From: Thalassospira sp. HJ | Lineage (GTDB): Bacteria; Pseudomonadota; Alphaproteobacteria; Rhodospirillales; Thalassospiraceae | Length of the DNA stretch: 64,000 nucleotides | NCBI RefSeq assembly: GCF_000948415.1 | Contig: NZ_JYII01000010.1 | Span: 434,001 to 498,000, forward strand | Direction: 5' to 3' | Shown: positions 38,381-49,720 of the stretch, piece by piece | Position numbering within the stretch: the stretch's first letter is position 1 | Layout: the number at the start of each line of letters is the position of its first letter | The notes under the pieces: generated by a model | What the model saw: the letters and a program-made list of their open reading frames with translations, nothing else | What the model was told of the DNA's origin: nothing | Databases searched by the model: none | Program-made: the position numbers and the translations under genes

Positions 38381-39286
38381 TTATTGGTTGGCCATCGGGA
38401 CGGTTCCGGCCAGATCGCGCAAGGTATCGACAACGGCCTTGCCCCCGGCACTGAGCGGGCGGTCTTGTAACCAGGACAGCATCACCTTGCGTGACAGCTC
38501 CGGATTGGTGATCCGCCGTGCCTTGAGACGCCCGGTGGAAAGTTCCTGAACCAATGAACTTCGCGGCAGAACCGTGTGCCCGACATTGCGGCTGACGAGA
38601 TCGACCAACACACGAAGGGCGTCGGCTTCGACCACCGGGGTCAACGGACGACCGGCGCGAAAGGCCGCTTCCTGCATCATGGCGCGCAGTCCGTGCTTGT
38701 TGGTCGGCATGATCAGGGGCAGGGACAGGACATCCTCATAGGCGATTTCGGTTTCCTGCTCGCCGACCTGCGAGGGATGGGAAATCAGAAACAGGTCTTC
38801 ACGCCAAAGCGGTTCGGCATGCAGGCTGCGCGAAATCATGCCGTCATGAAGAATGCCGATATCAAGGCGCCCCGAGAGTAATCCTTCCTGCACATCACCG
38901 GTCAGGTCTTCGGCAACCGTGATGTTAAGATCGGGATAGCGATCGCGCAGCGTTTCGATCAAGGCGCCGGTAATCACGATCCCGGCACTGGGCGGGACGC
39001 CCACATGAACGTGACCGGTAATCTGGCTGCTACGCGCGGACAGGTCGGCTTCAAGCCGGGCAAGGTCGGTCAGGATGACGCGCGCCCGTTCGGCCAGCAT
39101 CTGGCCTGCCTCGGTCAGTTTGACGCCACGCCCGGTGCGTTCGAGCAGTTTGGTATCAAGGGTTTCTTCAAGCAGGTTCAACTGCCGACTGAGTGCCGGC
39201 TGCGACAGGTTCAGGCGCTCTGCCGCGCGGGACAGGCTTCCTAGTTCGGCAATATGAACAAAGCTTCTGAGTTGTTTGATATCCAT
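38381..39286 (-). CDS. LysR-family transcriptional regulator
   Basis: The 301-residue protein has the LysR N-terminal winged helix (SLSRAAERLNLSQPALSRQL near residues 17-36) and a C-terminal periplasmic-binding-like effector domain. The effector region contains VHVGVPPSAGIV and GLRAMMQEAAFRAG, which recall the CbbR/CynR-type subgroup, but no ligand can be named. It is divergent from an EamA transporter gene, and a long dyad (39322-39360) lies 35 bp upstream of its start, so autorepression and control of the transporter are likely. Confidence 0.93.
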   Translation of the reverse strand: MDIKQLRSFVHIAELGSLSRAAERLNLSQPALSRQLNLLEETLDTKLLERTGRGVKLTEAGQMLAERARVILTDLARLEADLSARSSQITGHVHVGVPPSAGIVITGALIETLRDRYPDLNITVAEDLTGDVQEGLLSGRLDIGILHDGMISRSLHAEPLWREDLFLISHPSQVGEQETEIAYEDVLSLPLIMPTNKHGLRAMMQEAAFRAGRPLTPVVEADALRVLVDLVSRNVGHTVLPRSSLVQELSTGRLKARRITNPELSRKVMLSWLQDRPLSAGGKAVVDTLRDLAGTVPMANQ

Positions 39287-39321
39287 GCGTCACGATCCTG
39301 CACGGGGTTCCTGCGGTGGTT

Positions 39322-39360
39322 TTGCTATCTGATATAGCCAAAGCTGATATCTGATAGCAA
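39322..39360. promoter_or_regulatory. Long inverted repeat, probable LysR operator
   Basis: TTGCTATCTGATAT (39322-39335) and ATATCTGATAGCAA (39347-39360) are reverse complements at 13 of 14 positions, with 11 bases between. It sits between the divergent LysR and EamA genes, where LysR regulators bind and activate the neighbour. Visible in sequence; function inferred. Confidence 0.75.
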
Positions 39361-39427
39361 TTAATTCGAATTGAATAATGGCAGCTTGCAGGTGACTATG
39401 GCAACCAAGAGAGGATCGGAGAAACTC

Positions 39428-40462
39428 ATGACGCCACCACCGTCACCCTCAGAACCCGGGCAACAGAGCGTCCCGGCAGCAGACGCCAATGGGGCTGCGC
39501 CGTCACTTGCGCCTGTTGTGTCGCCTGTAGGTTCGGCCCTGACCATTGTTTTGCTGGCGACTGTCGCCTTGGCCATGAAGGGTCTTCTGGCCAAGTTTGT
39601 TTATGCCACCGGCATGACCGTTGATGGCTTGTTGCTGCTGCGGTTTCTGATTGCCATGCCGTTCTTCTGGCTTGGCGTGGTTTTGTTTGGCAAGAACCGG
39701 CCGGGCGAACGCAAAATGAAACCGGTTGATCTGGCATGGGGCGGGCTTTATGGCGGCATGTTTTTCTTGGCCGCCCTGTTTGATTTTACCGCTGTTTCGC
39801 TGATTGATGTCACGGTGTCGCGGATCGTGTTGTTTACCTTCCCGGCGATCGTGATGATCTTGGAGGCCCTTCACAAGGGACGCTTTCCGCCATTTCGCCA
39901 GATCGTCTGCTTTGTCATTACCTATGCCGGGTTGGTTCTGGTTTTGGCGCCGGGCGGGTTTGGCGAGGTATCCCAGACGTTGTGGTATGGGGCGGCTTGG
40001 GCGTTTGGCTCTGCCCTGACCTATGCGATTTATCTTTATTTCGGGCAGCGGATGATTACGACCGTTGGCTCCATGCACTTTGCCGCCCTGATCAATACGG
40101 CGGCGGGCATCTGCATGGTGGTTTACGAGTTGATCGTGCAAAACCCGCTGAACCTGAATATGGCCGGGATCATGTGGACGGTGGGGATTTCGATCTTCTG
40201 CACCGTTATCCCGTTCTTCCTGCTCTATGAAGGCATCCGCAGGGTTGGTGCAACACAGGCATCGCTGATTTCATTGTCGGGTCCTGCCATGACATTCTTT
40301 GCTGCCTGGCTGTTTCTGGGCGAAGTCCTGACAATTCCCCAATTGATCGGCTTTGCGGTGGTTACGATCGGCGTAGCGTCATTGAAAAACAGCTTTACGC
40401 TGGCGGGATTGGGGAGGTTGCTGGCACGGCCATTTGCCTCCGGCGGGCCAACGCAGCGATAA
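39428..40462 (+). CDS. EamA/DMT-family transporter
   Basis: The 344-residue inner-membrane protein has about ten hydrophobic helices in two EamA repeats (roughly residues 30-165 and 185-320), the layout of drug/metabolite exporters. The first 30 residues are Pro/Ala/Ser-rich and polar. Substrate is unknown; the family includes amino-acid and nucleoside exporters. Starts at 39371 (TTG) and 39398 are possible, but ATG 39428 has GGAG 7 bases upstream. It is divergent from a LysR gene across a strong dyad, so probably induced by that regulator's ligand. Confidence 0.87.
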   Translation: MTPPPSPSEPGQQSVPAADANGAAPSLAPVVSPVGSALTIVLLATVALAMKGLLAKFVYATGMTVDGLLLLRFLIAMPFFWLGVVLFGKNRPGERKMKPVDLAWGGLYGGMFFLAALFDFTAVSLIDVTVSRIVLFTFPAIVMILEALHKGRFPPFRQIVCFVITYAGLVLVLAPGGFGEVSQTLWYGAAWAFGSALTYAIYLYFGQRMITTVGSMHFAALINTAAGICMVVYELIVQNPLNLNMAGIMWTVGISIFCTVIPFFLLYEGIRRVGATQASLISLSGPAMTFFAAWLFLGEVLTIPQLIGFAVVTIGVASLKNSFTLAGLGRLLARPFASGGPTQR

Positions 40463-40484
40463 GCAAATGTGGTGATCCGTCGCG

Positions 40485-41024
40485 CTACCAGCGGCGGATA
40501 TCAATTTCATGTTCAGACAGGCGTTCACCGCGGCGCCATTTTAGCGGATCGATAAATTCCCCGGCCCAGACACCACTGCGGGCTTGGCGGGCCTGATTTT
40601 CGTACGTTTCGTATTCCGGCATCTGATCGGGGCGGGCAACCGCCATCCCACGCAGGATCAGGCTTTGCCCAATATCGACCCCATTGGCATTGCGACAGAC
40701 GGCCATATTGCGATTATAGCGGTTCTTGCCGCGCATTTCGCAGGTGATCGGGGTTGCGACCAGAAGGTTGGTGGTAAGTTGCCATGCCTCCGCCCCGCAG
40801 GCCGTGCTCTGACCATTGACCAGACATTTCTGGAAACGGTTCATGGCATCCGCCCCCCACAGATCAACACGCTTGAAGCCAAACTCCAGCGTATCGGCAT
40901 CAATGGCGCGGGCAGGCCCCGACAGCGTGTCAAAGTCCGGGTCTGCTTTTGCCAGCGCGGGCATGCAGCCTAGCATCAGGGCAAAGCCCAGTTTGATCAG
41001 CCGGTGAGGAAGGGCGGGCACCAT
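40485..41024 (-). CDS. Thermonuclease-like (SNase fold) secreted protein
   Basis: The 179-residue precursor has a signal peptide (MVPALPHRLIKLGFALMLGC, cleavage near ALAKA) and then a domain recalling staphylococcal-nuclease proteins: GPARAIDADTLEF, VDLWGADAMNRFQKC, and a GMAVARPD block near the C-terminus. The usual catalytic arginines of active nucleases are not all obvious, so it may be a binding or degenerate form. A longer frame reaches 41129 but overlaps the next gene; ATG 41024 follows GAGGCC and gives a clean signal peptide. It begins 7 bp after the NTF2-like gene and is probably the last gene of the recN-ligA transcript. Confidence 0.75.
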   Translation of the reverse strand: MVPALPHRLIKLGFALMLGCMPALAKADPDFDTLSGPARAIDADTLEFGFKRVDLWGADAMNRFQKCLVNGQSTACGAEAWQLTTNLLVATPITCEMRGKNRYNRNMAVCRNANGVDIGQSLILRGMAVARPDQMPEYETYENQARQARSGVWAGEFIDPLKWRRGERLSEHEIDIRRW

Positions 41025-41031
41025 GCTGGCC

Positions 41032-41424
41032 TCAATACAGGTCGCTGTATCTGATTTCATCAAGCTGAGCGAAGATGACTTTCCACTGGTCATCCTGCTT
41101 AAGCAAGGCAAAGGCATAGTCACAATCAAAGATCAGGTTGTTTTCCGAATTGCCAAAGCGGAAGGAAACAATCGCACGTGCGCCGCCGGGAAGAGCAGAA
41201 TGCTGTTCAACCACCATGGATTTTGCCATGGCCAGATCGGCATTTTTCAGTTCTTCGAAAAAGGACTGGTGATATTTGTGCAGGTCTGACGAGTTCGCAA
41301 TTGCCTGAACACCGGACAGATCGTTGATCAGGCATGGGAAGTGAAAGAAATCATCAAGCGCGTTTTCTTCGAGCTTGAGATGGGCGTCGACATAACGGCG
41401 AAAGAAATTTCCAAGGTCTTCCAT
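41032..41424 (-). CDS. NTF2-like fold hypothetical protein
   Basis: The 130-residue protein has the size and pattern of an NTF2-like/SnoaL cone fold: an N-terminal helical half (MEDLGNFFRRYVDAHLKLEE) and a C-terminal sheet half (ARAIVSFRFG, FDCDYAFALLKQDDQWKVIF). No catalytic residues can be assigned. ATG 41424 has GGGGAAG 7 bases upstream; GTG 41430 is the alternative. It lies 27 bp after ligA and 7 bp before the thermonuclease-like gene, in what looks like a recN-ligA operon. Confidence 0.72.
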   Translation of the reverse strand: MEDLGNFFRRYVDAHLKLEENALDDFFHFPCLINDLSGVQAIANSSDLHKYHQSFFEELKNADLAMAKSMVVEQHSALPGGARAIVSFRFGNSENNLIFDCDYAFALLKQDDQWKVIFAQLDEIRYSDLY

Positions 41425-41451
41425 CAGCACACTTCCCCAGTGAGAACGTTT

Positions 41452-43578
<2,127 letters not shown>

Positions 43579-43609
43579 TCAAGGTTGGGCCGACATGTTG
43601 GCGTCGGGA

Positions 43610-45280
43610 TCAATTGGGTTGTTCAAGCAGGCTGTCGGCAGCGGCGCGGGCCTCGGCGGTCACGGAATGACCGGCCAGCATACGGGCAATTTCTTCGCGC
43701 CGGGCGCCATCGACCAAGGCATCGACACGGGTCACCATGGTGCCCTCTGCCTCGCGCTTGGCGATATAGAAATGCGTGCGACCGCGCGCTGCGACCTGCG
43801 GGCTGTGGGTAATGACAAGGATCTGGCGTTCCTGTGCCAGAAGATGCAGGCGTTGACCAATGGCCGCTGCCGTAGCCCCGCCAACACCACTATCGACCTC
43901 GTCAAAGACCAGGCTGGGTACAGCAGATACGCGCGCCAGAACGACCTTGAGCGCAAGCAGAAAACGCGAAAGTTCGCCACCTGATGCGATCTTGTTAAGT
44001 GCGCCCGGGGGACTGCCGGGGTTGGTGGCGACAGTGAATTGTACCCGGTCAATGCCGTCCATTCCCCAGTCCGCTTCTTCAAGTTCGGCAATGTCGGTGA
44101 CAAAGCGCGCTTTTTCCATGCGAAGCGGTGGCAGTTCGGCATTGATCGCGCCGTCAAGCTTGGCCGCGGCAGCCTTGCGCGCGGCATGAAGTTTCTCGCC
44201 CGCTTCGATATAGGCCTTGCGATATTCGCCAACCGCTGCGGTCAGGCGGTCTAGTTCCTTTTCGCCGAATTCCAGTTGATCGATCTGGGATCGGAAATCC
44301 TTCATCAGCGGATTAAGGCCATCGACCGGTACATTGTATTTGCGGGCTGCCGCGCGCAGGGCAAAAAGCCGTTCCTCGACATTTTCCTGATGGCCGGTAT
44401 CAAGATTAAGGTCGGCAAGGGTGGCCGAAATTGCCCGGTTGGCTTCTTCAAGTTCGATGGCTGCGCGATCAAGGGCCTCAATAATCGGTTCAAACCGGCC
44501 ATCGGCCTTTTCAAGTTCGCGTTCAAGGCAGCGCTGCGCACTGCGAAGCGCACTTTCAGCGCCCTTGCCACGCGAAAGTTCGGATCCGGCATCATTCAGG
44601 GCGGCAACCAGCTTTTCGCCATGCATCAGGAACTGGCGTTCCTCGGCCAGGCGTTCTTCCTCGCCTTCTTCGGGAGCAAGCTTTTCAAGCTCGTCCACGG
44701 CGTGGCGCAGCCATTCTTCCTCTTCACGGGCCTTGTCAATCCGGGCGCGTGCAGCGTTCAGTTCCTTTTGCGTCTCACGCCAGGCACGCCAATGATCGCG
44801 GACTGTCATCGCAAGTGTGCCAAGATTGCCATGCGCATCAAGGGTCGCGCGGTGCGTCGTTGGGTCCAGAAGCCCGTGCTGGTCAAACTGGCCCTGAATT
44901 TCAACGCAGTAATTACCAACATCGCGCAAAAGACCGACCGACACAGACTGATCATTCACATAGACGCGCGATCGCCCATCGGACGTCACCACACGTCGCA
45001 CGACGAGGTCTTCGCCTTCAAGATCAATATCCTGATCGGAAAGCAGGGTGAAAACCGGATGGCCTTGCGGCAGATTGAAGGTTGCCGTCACACTGCATTT
45101 GTCGCAGCCATGGCGGACAAGGCCGCTATCGGCGCGCGCACCCAGGGCAAGTCCAAGTGAATCAAGCAGGATCGATTTACCAGCACCGGTTTCACCCGTG
45201 AGCACGCTAAGCCCGTCGTGAAAATCGAGATCCAGTTTGTCGATAAGGACTACATTCCGAATGCTGAGGCGTCGAAGCAT
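43610..45280 (-). CDS. recN: DNA repair protein RecN
   Basis: SMC-like ATPase that acts early in double-strand break repair. The 556-residue protein has Walker A GETGAGKS (29-36), long central coiled-coil arms (about 150-380, rich in E, K, R, A), the signature region ASGGELSRFLLALK and Walker B LVFDEVDSGVGG. A consensus promoter overlapped by a LexA-type direct repeat lies 180 bp upstream, so it should be induced by DNA damage. ligA follows 49 bp downstream. Confidence 0.96.
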   Translation of the reverse strand: MLRRLSIRNVVLIDKLDLDFHDGLSVLTGETGAGKSILLDSLGLALGARADSGLVRHGCDKCSVTATFNLPQGHPVFTLLSDQDIDLEGEDLVVRRVVTSDGRSRVYVNDQSVSVGLLRDVGNYCVEIQGQFDQHGLLDPTTHRATLDAHGNLGTLAMTVRDHWRAWRETQKELNAARARIDKAREEEEWLRHAVDELEKLAPEEGEEERLAEERQFLMHGEKLVAALNDAGSELSRGKGAESALRSAQRCLERELEKADGRFEPIIEALDRAAIELEEANRAISATLADLNLDTGHQENVEERLFALRAAARKYNVPVDGLNPLMKDFRSQIDQLEFGEKELDRLTAAVGEYRKAYIEAGEKLHAARKAAAAKLDGAINAELPPLRMEKARFVTDIAELEEADWGMDGIDRVQFTVATNPGSPPGALNKIASGGELSRFLLALKVVLARVSAVPSLVFDEVDSGVGGATAAAIGQRLHLLAQERQILVITHSPQVAARGRTHFYIAKREAEGTMVTRVDALVDGARREEIARMLAGHSVTAEARAAADSLLEQPN

Positions 45281-45453
45281 TGCTGGGTACTGATGTTGTT
45301 AACGGAGCAGCAGACAGGTACTTGTTGGTGAGTGTGCAGAGTGCCCAATCCCGCCCGGCCTTGCAAGCCTTGCGAAGGCGAAACGGTCTGCAATTCGGTC
45401 ACGGCAACGGCGTTTGGTCAAACTGCAGTAATTTCAGATGCTAACTGCAAGTT

Positions 45454-45494
45454 GTTCTTTTTTTGTTCTATATTGTCGCAAGGCGGATTGTCAA
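45454..45494 (-). promoter_or_regulatory. recN SOS promoter with LexA-type direct repeat
   Basis: GTTC-N7-GTTC (45454-45468, spacer of seven T) is the exact alphaproteobacterial LexA box. On the minus strand a perfect -35 TTGACA (45494-45489) and -10 TATAGA (45472-45467) are 16 bases apart, and the box overlaps the end of the -10, the ideal position for repression. The first gene downstream is recN. Confidence 0.88.
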
Positions 45495-45532
45495 GCAAAC
45501 CCTTGGTCTTACGACGGTTTGGTTAGCTTAAT

Positions 45533-46357
45533 TCAGAAAAGGCTGGAGATGGAGTTTGTGGTGGCATCCCACCAGCTTTCCTCTTCGCGCTCCGGGGCTT
45601 CTTCACCCAGCATGAGGCTATAGGATTCGCTATAATATTCGCTGCCCGGGAAGTTGTGGCCAAGAACCGCTGCGGTGCGTTTTGCTTCGCCCTCAAGACC
45701 AAGGGAAAGATAGCATTCGGTGAGGCGTGCAAGGGCCTCGGGAACGTGGGTGGTGGTCTGATAGTTTTCGATCACCGCCTTGAACCGGTTGATCGCTGCC
45801 AGATACTCGTTGCGGTCCTGATAGTAGCGCCCGACATCCATTTCCTTGCCCGCAAGGTGGTCAACCGTCAGGTCCTTTTTCAGCTTGGCGTCGCGGGCAT
45901 ATTTGCTGTCTGGGAAACGGCGGATGACATCATCAAGCGCATCCATCGCATGCTGGGTCATCTGCTGATCACGGCCAACATCTGAAATCTGTTCGTAATA
46001 GGACAGCGCCTTGAGGTAATAGGCGTATGGCACATCCGGGTTGGCCGGATGGAGCGAGATAAAGCGATCCAGTGCATTGATCGCATCATCATATTTGTTG
46101 TCCTGATAATACGAATAGGCCGACATCAGGGTCGCCTTGGTCGCCCAGACGGAATAGGGGTGCTGGCGTTCGACTTCGTCAAAGGCCTCGGCAGCCTGCT
46201 GGTATTCCTTGGCATCCAGCAGGTCCTGCGCGCCGTTATACAGTTCGGAAACCGGACGTTCGACATATTCCGGTGCCTCATTGCTTGAACATGCCGCAAG
46301 CATCAGCGACACGCCGCAAATGGCAATGAGTTGTTTGGCGCGAACGGTACTTAGCAC
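45533..46357 (-). CDS. bamD: Outer-membrane protein assembly lipoprotein BamD
   Basis: Essential lipoprotein of the Bam complex that inserts beta-barrel proteins in the outer membrane. The 274-residue precursor has a lipobox MLAAC with the acylated cysteine at residue 23, followed by five TPR-type helical repeats (for example ELYNGAQDLLDAKEYQQAAE and the block ending LSYYEQISDVGRDQQ). The C-terminus is acidic with WW (EREEESWWDATTNS). It lies downstream of lpxC, past that gene's terminator, and upstream of the recN promoter. Confidence 0.95.
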   Translation of the reverse strand: MLSTVRAKQLIAICGVSLMLAACSSNEAPEYVERPVSELYNGAQDLLDAKEYQQAAEAFDEVERQHPYSVWATKATLMSAYSYYQDNKYDDAINALDRFISLHPANPDVPYAYYLKALSYYEQISDVGRDQQMTQHAMDALDDVIRRFPDSKYARDAKLKKDLTVDHLAGKEMDVGRYYQDRNEYLAAINRFKAVIENYQTTTHVPEALARLTECYLSLGLEGEAKRTAAVLGHNFPGSEYYSESYSLMLGEEAPEREEESWWDATTNSISSLF

Positions 46358-46521
46358 TGTGACCTATCCTCGAAATTTGTGATGAACTCACCGTAAAATC
46401 CGCCGGACTATATCATGTGAAGGGCGTGCTTGGGCAAGTAGTTGTGTCGCCAAAAGGTGACTTTTATTCGACGCCATTTGTTCCGGCCATGATCGGATCG
46501 CCGAAAACCGGGATGTAAAAC

Positions 46522-46552
46522 AAAAATGGCGACCACAGAGGCCGCCATTTTT
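46522..46552 (-). terminator. Intrinsic terminator of lpxC
   Basis: AAAAATGGCG (46522-46531) pairs perfectly with CGCCATTTTT (46543-46552). On the minus strand the run continues into TTTTTGTTTTAC. Confidence 0.85.
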
Positions 46553-46581
46553 ATATTTCTTATAGCCAGCCCGCTCTTAAC

Positions 46582-47550
46582 TTAGGCGGTGGCAAGAACC
46601 GGTTCTGAAACGCCGCGCAGGGCCGACTTGGTCAGCGGCACAACCCGATAGGCGTCTTCGTCAGCGAGCAATGCCTGCAGCAGCAGGTTGTTGACGTGAT
46701 GGCCGGATTTATAGGCGGTAACCTTACCCTGCAGCTGCTTGCCGGCAGTGTAAAGATCGCCCAGCGCATCCAAAATCTTGTGACGGACGAATTCGTCTTC
46801 GTAACGCAGGCCTTCTTCGTTCATGACCTCGTCGCCGGAAAGGACGACCGCGTTATCAAGCGAGCCACCACGTGCAAGGCCTGCAGAGCGCATGGCTTCA
46901 ACTTCGTGAAGGAAACCAAAGGTGCGGGCACGGGCGATATCGGCAACAAACACGCCGTCATCAAATTTGACGGACATGCGCTGGTTGGCAATCGCCTTGC
47001 TGGCGAAATCGATTTCAAAATCAATCTCGAACCCATTGGCCGGTTCGACGCGCGCGGTGCAGCCGTTATATTCGACTTCAATCGGTTTAAGGACTTCGAT
47101 GACCTGACGCGGCGCATCAAGTTCATCGATGCCAACGCAATCAATCAGGAAGTTAAACGGTGCAGAGCTGCCATCCATGACCGGAACTTCATCGGCATCG
47201 ATATCGATGAGCACGTTATCAATGCGCGAACCGGCAAGGGCTGCCATCAGATGTTCGATGGTCCCGATCTTGATGCCCTTGGACGCATCGCCAAGGCAGG
47301 TGCAAAGACGGGTGTCGATCACACCATCGTAACGTGCCGGGAACAACGGCTGGTCATCCAGATCCGTGCGGCGAAATACGATGCCATGATCAGCAGGGGC
47401 AGGGTGCAGGGTAATGCGAATCTTCTGGCCGGAATGCAAACCGACACCGGCACAACCGATGGAGGCTTTCAACGTGCGCTGGGCCACATAGCCGTCACCG
47501 GAATGGCCTGTCTGCGCGATGGCAGCACCAAGATCGGCAATATTGTTCAC
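46582..47550 (-). CDS. lpxC: UDP-3-O-acyl-N-acetylglucosamine deacetylase LpxC
   Basis: Zinc amidase that commits UDP-acyl-GlcNAc to lipid A synthesis; cytosolic. The 322-residue protein has the family opening RTLKASIGCAGVGLHSG, the zinc-binding histidine in TIEHLMAALAG, and the second metal site in the C-terminal HKILDALGDLYTAG and SGHHVNN. The frame reaches a TTG at 47562, but GTG 47550 follows a G-run at normal spacing and was preferred; the N-terminal extension is short either way. It follows ftsZ and its terminator, and has its own upstream region. Confidence 0.95.
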   Translation of the reverse strand: MNNIADLGAAIAQTGHSGDGYVAQRTLKASIGCAGVGLHSGQKIRITLHPAPADHGIVFRRTDLDDQPLFPARYDGVIDTRLCTCLGDASKGIKIGTIEHLMAALAGSRIDNVLIDIDADEVPVMDGSSAPFNFLIDCVGIDELDAPRQVIEVLKPIEVEYNGCTARVEPANGFEIDFEIDFASKAIANQRMSVKFDDGVFVADIARARTFGFLHEVEAMRSAGLARGGSLDNAVVLSGDEVMNEEGLRYEDEFVRHKILDALGDLYTAGKQLQGKVTAYKSGHHVNNLLLQALLADEDAYRVVPLTKSALRGVSEPVLATA

Positions 47551-47841
47551 AGGAACCCCCAAATCAGGTCAGTCAGTTTGTCATCAATCACGGTCAAAGC
47601 ATGTTCAAAGCCGTCTTCAAATTCATCGGCCCCTGCTTTGTTAGTTCGAAACACTACTGAGGATCGAACAATCACTCAAATCACTCTTTGTTACGCTTTG
47701 TAAACTTCATAGTGCTTTGAAAATAAATAATAAAATACGGATTTTCTTGGCGTATTGCGCCAGTTGTAATCGCACGTGCCGGAGGCCTTTGTCACAATTG
47801 CGCTTTGGCAGCGTCATATGATCTGGTGCATCCAAAAAAAA
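47551..47841. other. lpxC upstream region
   Basis: About 290 bp between the ftsZ terminator and lpxC, with an AT-rich core (47640-47760). It should hold the lpxC promoter; no clear -35/-10 pair or operator was seen. Confidence 0.45.
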
Positions 47842-47864
47842 GGGGAAGGCACCAAGCCTTCCCC
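47833..47864 (-). terminator. Intrinsic terminator of ftsZ
   Basis: GGGGAAGGC (47842-47850) pairs perfectly with GCCTTCCCC (47856-47864) around 5 bases; on the minus strand it runs into eight T residues. It separates ftsZ from lpxC. Confidence 0.92.
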
Positions 47865-47885
47865 ATCTTCGCGCGGAGATCGTCG

Positions 47886-49532
47886 TCAGTTGGCCTGACG
47901 ACGAAGGAAGGCCGGGATTTCAAGAAGGTCATCAGACGCACCCTGCGTCTTGCCCCGGGAAGCGGGCTCCTTCTTCATGACAGGTTCACTGTCTTCGCCA
48001 AGCGGCATCTCGGTTTGACGCGGGGCAGGTGCCTGCGTCTGCGAGACTTTCGGTTCCGCATGCTGGTGCGGTTCCTTGGCGGTTTTGTTCTTGCCAAACA
48101 GGCTGCTCAGAACTGAACGCGGCGAGGTTGCATTCTGGGCATCGGCTGCTTCGAATACATCCGGGCTGTGTGCGGTATGCTCAGCCTGGCTCGGCGTTAC
48201 AGCGCGCGGCGGAATGAAGGCCATGTCGCCGTTGCTGGTGGTTTTTTCAGTCGGCTTGTCAGCGCGCAGAACCGGTTTCGGTTTGAGGACCGTCTGGCCG
48301 ATTTCAATCGAACCGGTTTCCTGTGCTTCGGCCTGATGGCTGATTTCCGGCTGCTGTGCGCTGCCGGTGGCAGCAAAGCGATCGGCCGGAATGTGATCAA
48401 CCGATCCACCACCGACATAGTCACCAGCACCGGTGCTTTCAGCTGCTGCGTTGCCTGCGCCATGCTGTGCAAAGGACGGGGCTGCTGCCGGCTGCTCTGC
48501 CGGTTTCGGTGCCACAGGCTGTGCGACGGAAACAGTGGTCGGCTGCGGACGGCGAACTTCTTCGGCGTCGATACCGGTTGCCACAACAGAAACGCGAAGC
48601 GCGCCTTCGATGGTCGGATCAAAGGTCGAACCGAAGATGATGTTGGCTTCGGATGCGACTTCCTCGCGGATACGGTTGGCGGCTTCGTCAACTTCGTAAA
48701 GCGCCATGTCCATGCCGCCGGTGATGTTGATGAGGACCGCACGGGCACCCTTCATCGAAGCATCTTCAAGAAGCGGATTGGCTATTGCAGCTTCGGCAGC
48801 CTCAAGTGCACGTTTTTCACCCGATGCTTCGCCGGTGCCCATCATGGCTTTGCCCATCTCGCTCATTACAGTGCGGATATCGGCAAAGTCGAGGTTCACA
48901 AGACCCGGAACCATCATAAGGTCGGTAATCGAACGCACACCGTTACGCAGAACGTCATCAGCCATCTGGAAGGCATCTGCGAAAGTGGTTTTTTCATTCG
49001 CAACCCGGAACAGGTTCTGGTTCGGAATGATGATCAGGGTGTCAACATACTGCTGAAGCTGCTCGATGCCCTGTTCGGCAGTGCGCATACGGCGCGTGCC
49101 TTCGAAATGGAACGGCTTGGTAACGACACCAACGGTCAGAATGCCGGCTTCTTTGGCGGCACGTGCAATGACCGGGGCGGCACCGGTACCCGTACCACCG
49201 CCCATACCGGCGGTGATGAATACCATGTGGCTGCCTTCAAGCTGCGCCTGAATTTCTTCAATGGATTCTTCTGCGGCCGCACTGCCTGCATCAGGACGTG
49301 CGCCTGCACCCAGCCCCTGGGTGATCTTGCGGCCAAGCTGCATCTTACGCGTTGCTTTTGCCTGGGTCAGGGCCTGAGAATCGGTGTTGGCAACAACGAA
49401 GTCACATCCTTCGAGTTCGGATGCGATCATGTTGTTAACGGCGTTTCCGCCGGCACCGCCGACACCGATAACGGTGATCTTCGGTTTTAGGTTTTCTTCC
49501 GTTTCAGGAACGGAAAAACTGATTGTACTCAT
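47886..49532 (-). CDS. ftsZ: Cell division GTPase FtsZ
   Basis: Tubulin-like GTPase that forms the division ring. The 548-residue protein has the GTP signature [12 protein letters not shown] (about 105-116), the N-terminal [15 protein letters not shown], and the T7-loop region [11 protein letters not shown]. The core ends near residue 320, followed by a linker of about 200 residues rich in Ala, Pro, Glu and Gln and a conserved C-terminal peptide [12 protein letters not shown] that binds FtsA. Long linkers are typical of Alphaproteobacteria (E. coli FtsZ is 383 residues). It follows ftsA by 188 bp and ends at a terminator. Confidence 0.97.
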   Translation of the reverse strand: MSTISFSVPETEENLKPKITVIGVGGAGGNAVNNMIASELEGCDFVVANTDSQALTQAKATRKMQLGRKITQGLGAGARPDAGSAAAEESIEEIQAQLEGSHMVFITAGMGGGTGTGAAPVIARAAKEAGILTVGVVTKPFHFEGTRRMRTAEQGIEQLQQYVDTLIIIPNQNLFRVANEKTTFADAFQMADDVLRNGVRSITDLMMVPGLVNLDFADIRTVMSEMGKAMMGTGEASGEKRALEAAEAAIANPLLEDASMKGARAVLINITGGMDMALYEVDEAANRIREEVASEANIIFGSTFDPTIEGALRVSVVATGIDAEEVRRPQPTTVSVAQPVAPKPAEQPAAAPSFAQHGAGNAAAESTGAGDYVGGGSVDHIPADRFAATGSAQQPEISHQAEAQETGSIEIGQTVLKPKPVLRADKPTEKTTSNGDMAFIPPRAVTPSQAEHTAHSPDVFEAADAQNATSPRSVLSSLFGKNKTAKEPHQHAEPKVSQTQAPAPRQTEMPLGEDSEPVMKKEPASRGKTQGASDDLLEIPAFLRRQAN

Positions 49533-49720
49533 TGTTTGCTCTTCCTCTCCGCGCTTTAGAGCTTAAAGATCACACAAGCCTTCCCTTTGCCTGTGCGTGC
49601 CAGAAATACTTCGGGCACAAAGACCTCCGAGTCCGTTTTAGCGGGCAAAGAGTTATTGCCTTCTTAATGCGGGCAAAAGTTTTCAGAAAAATGGATAAAA
49701 AAGTACGTGCGGTTTGCGTA

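Noticed and set aside
48168..49490. Long plus-strand frame of 440 codons opposite ftsZ
   Set aside because: It is the antisense shadow of ftsZ with no start context, domain or plausible composition. The same holds for long frames at 4355-5047, 7564-8679, 41695-42594, 54066-54890 and 62186-63472.
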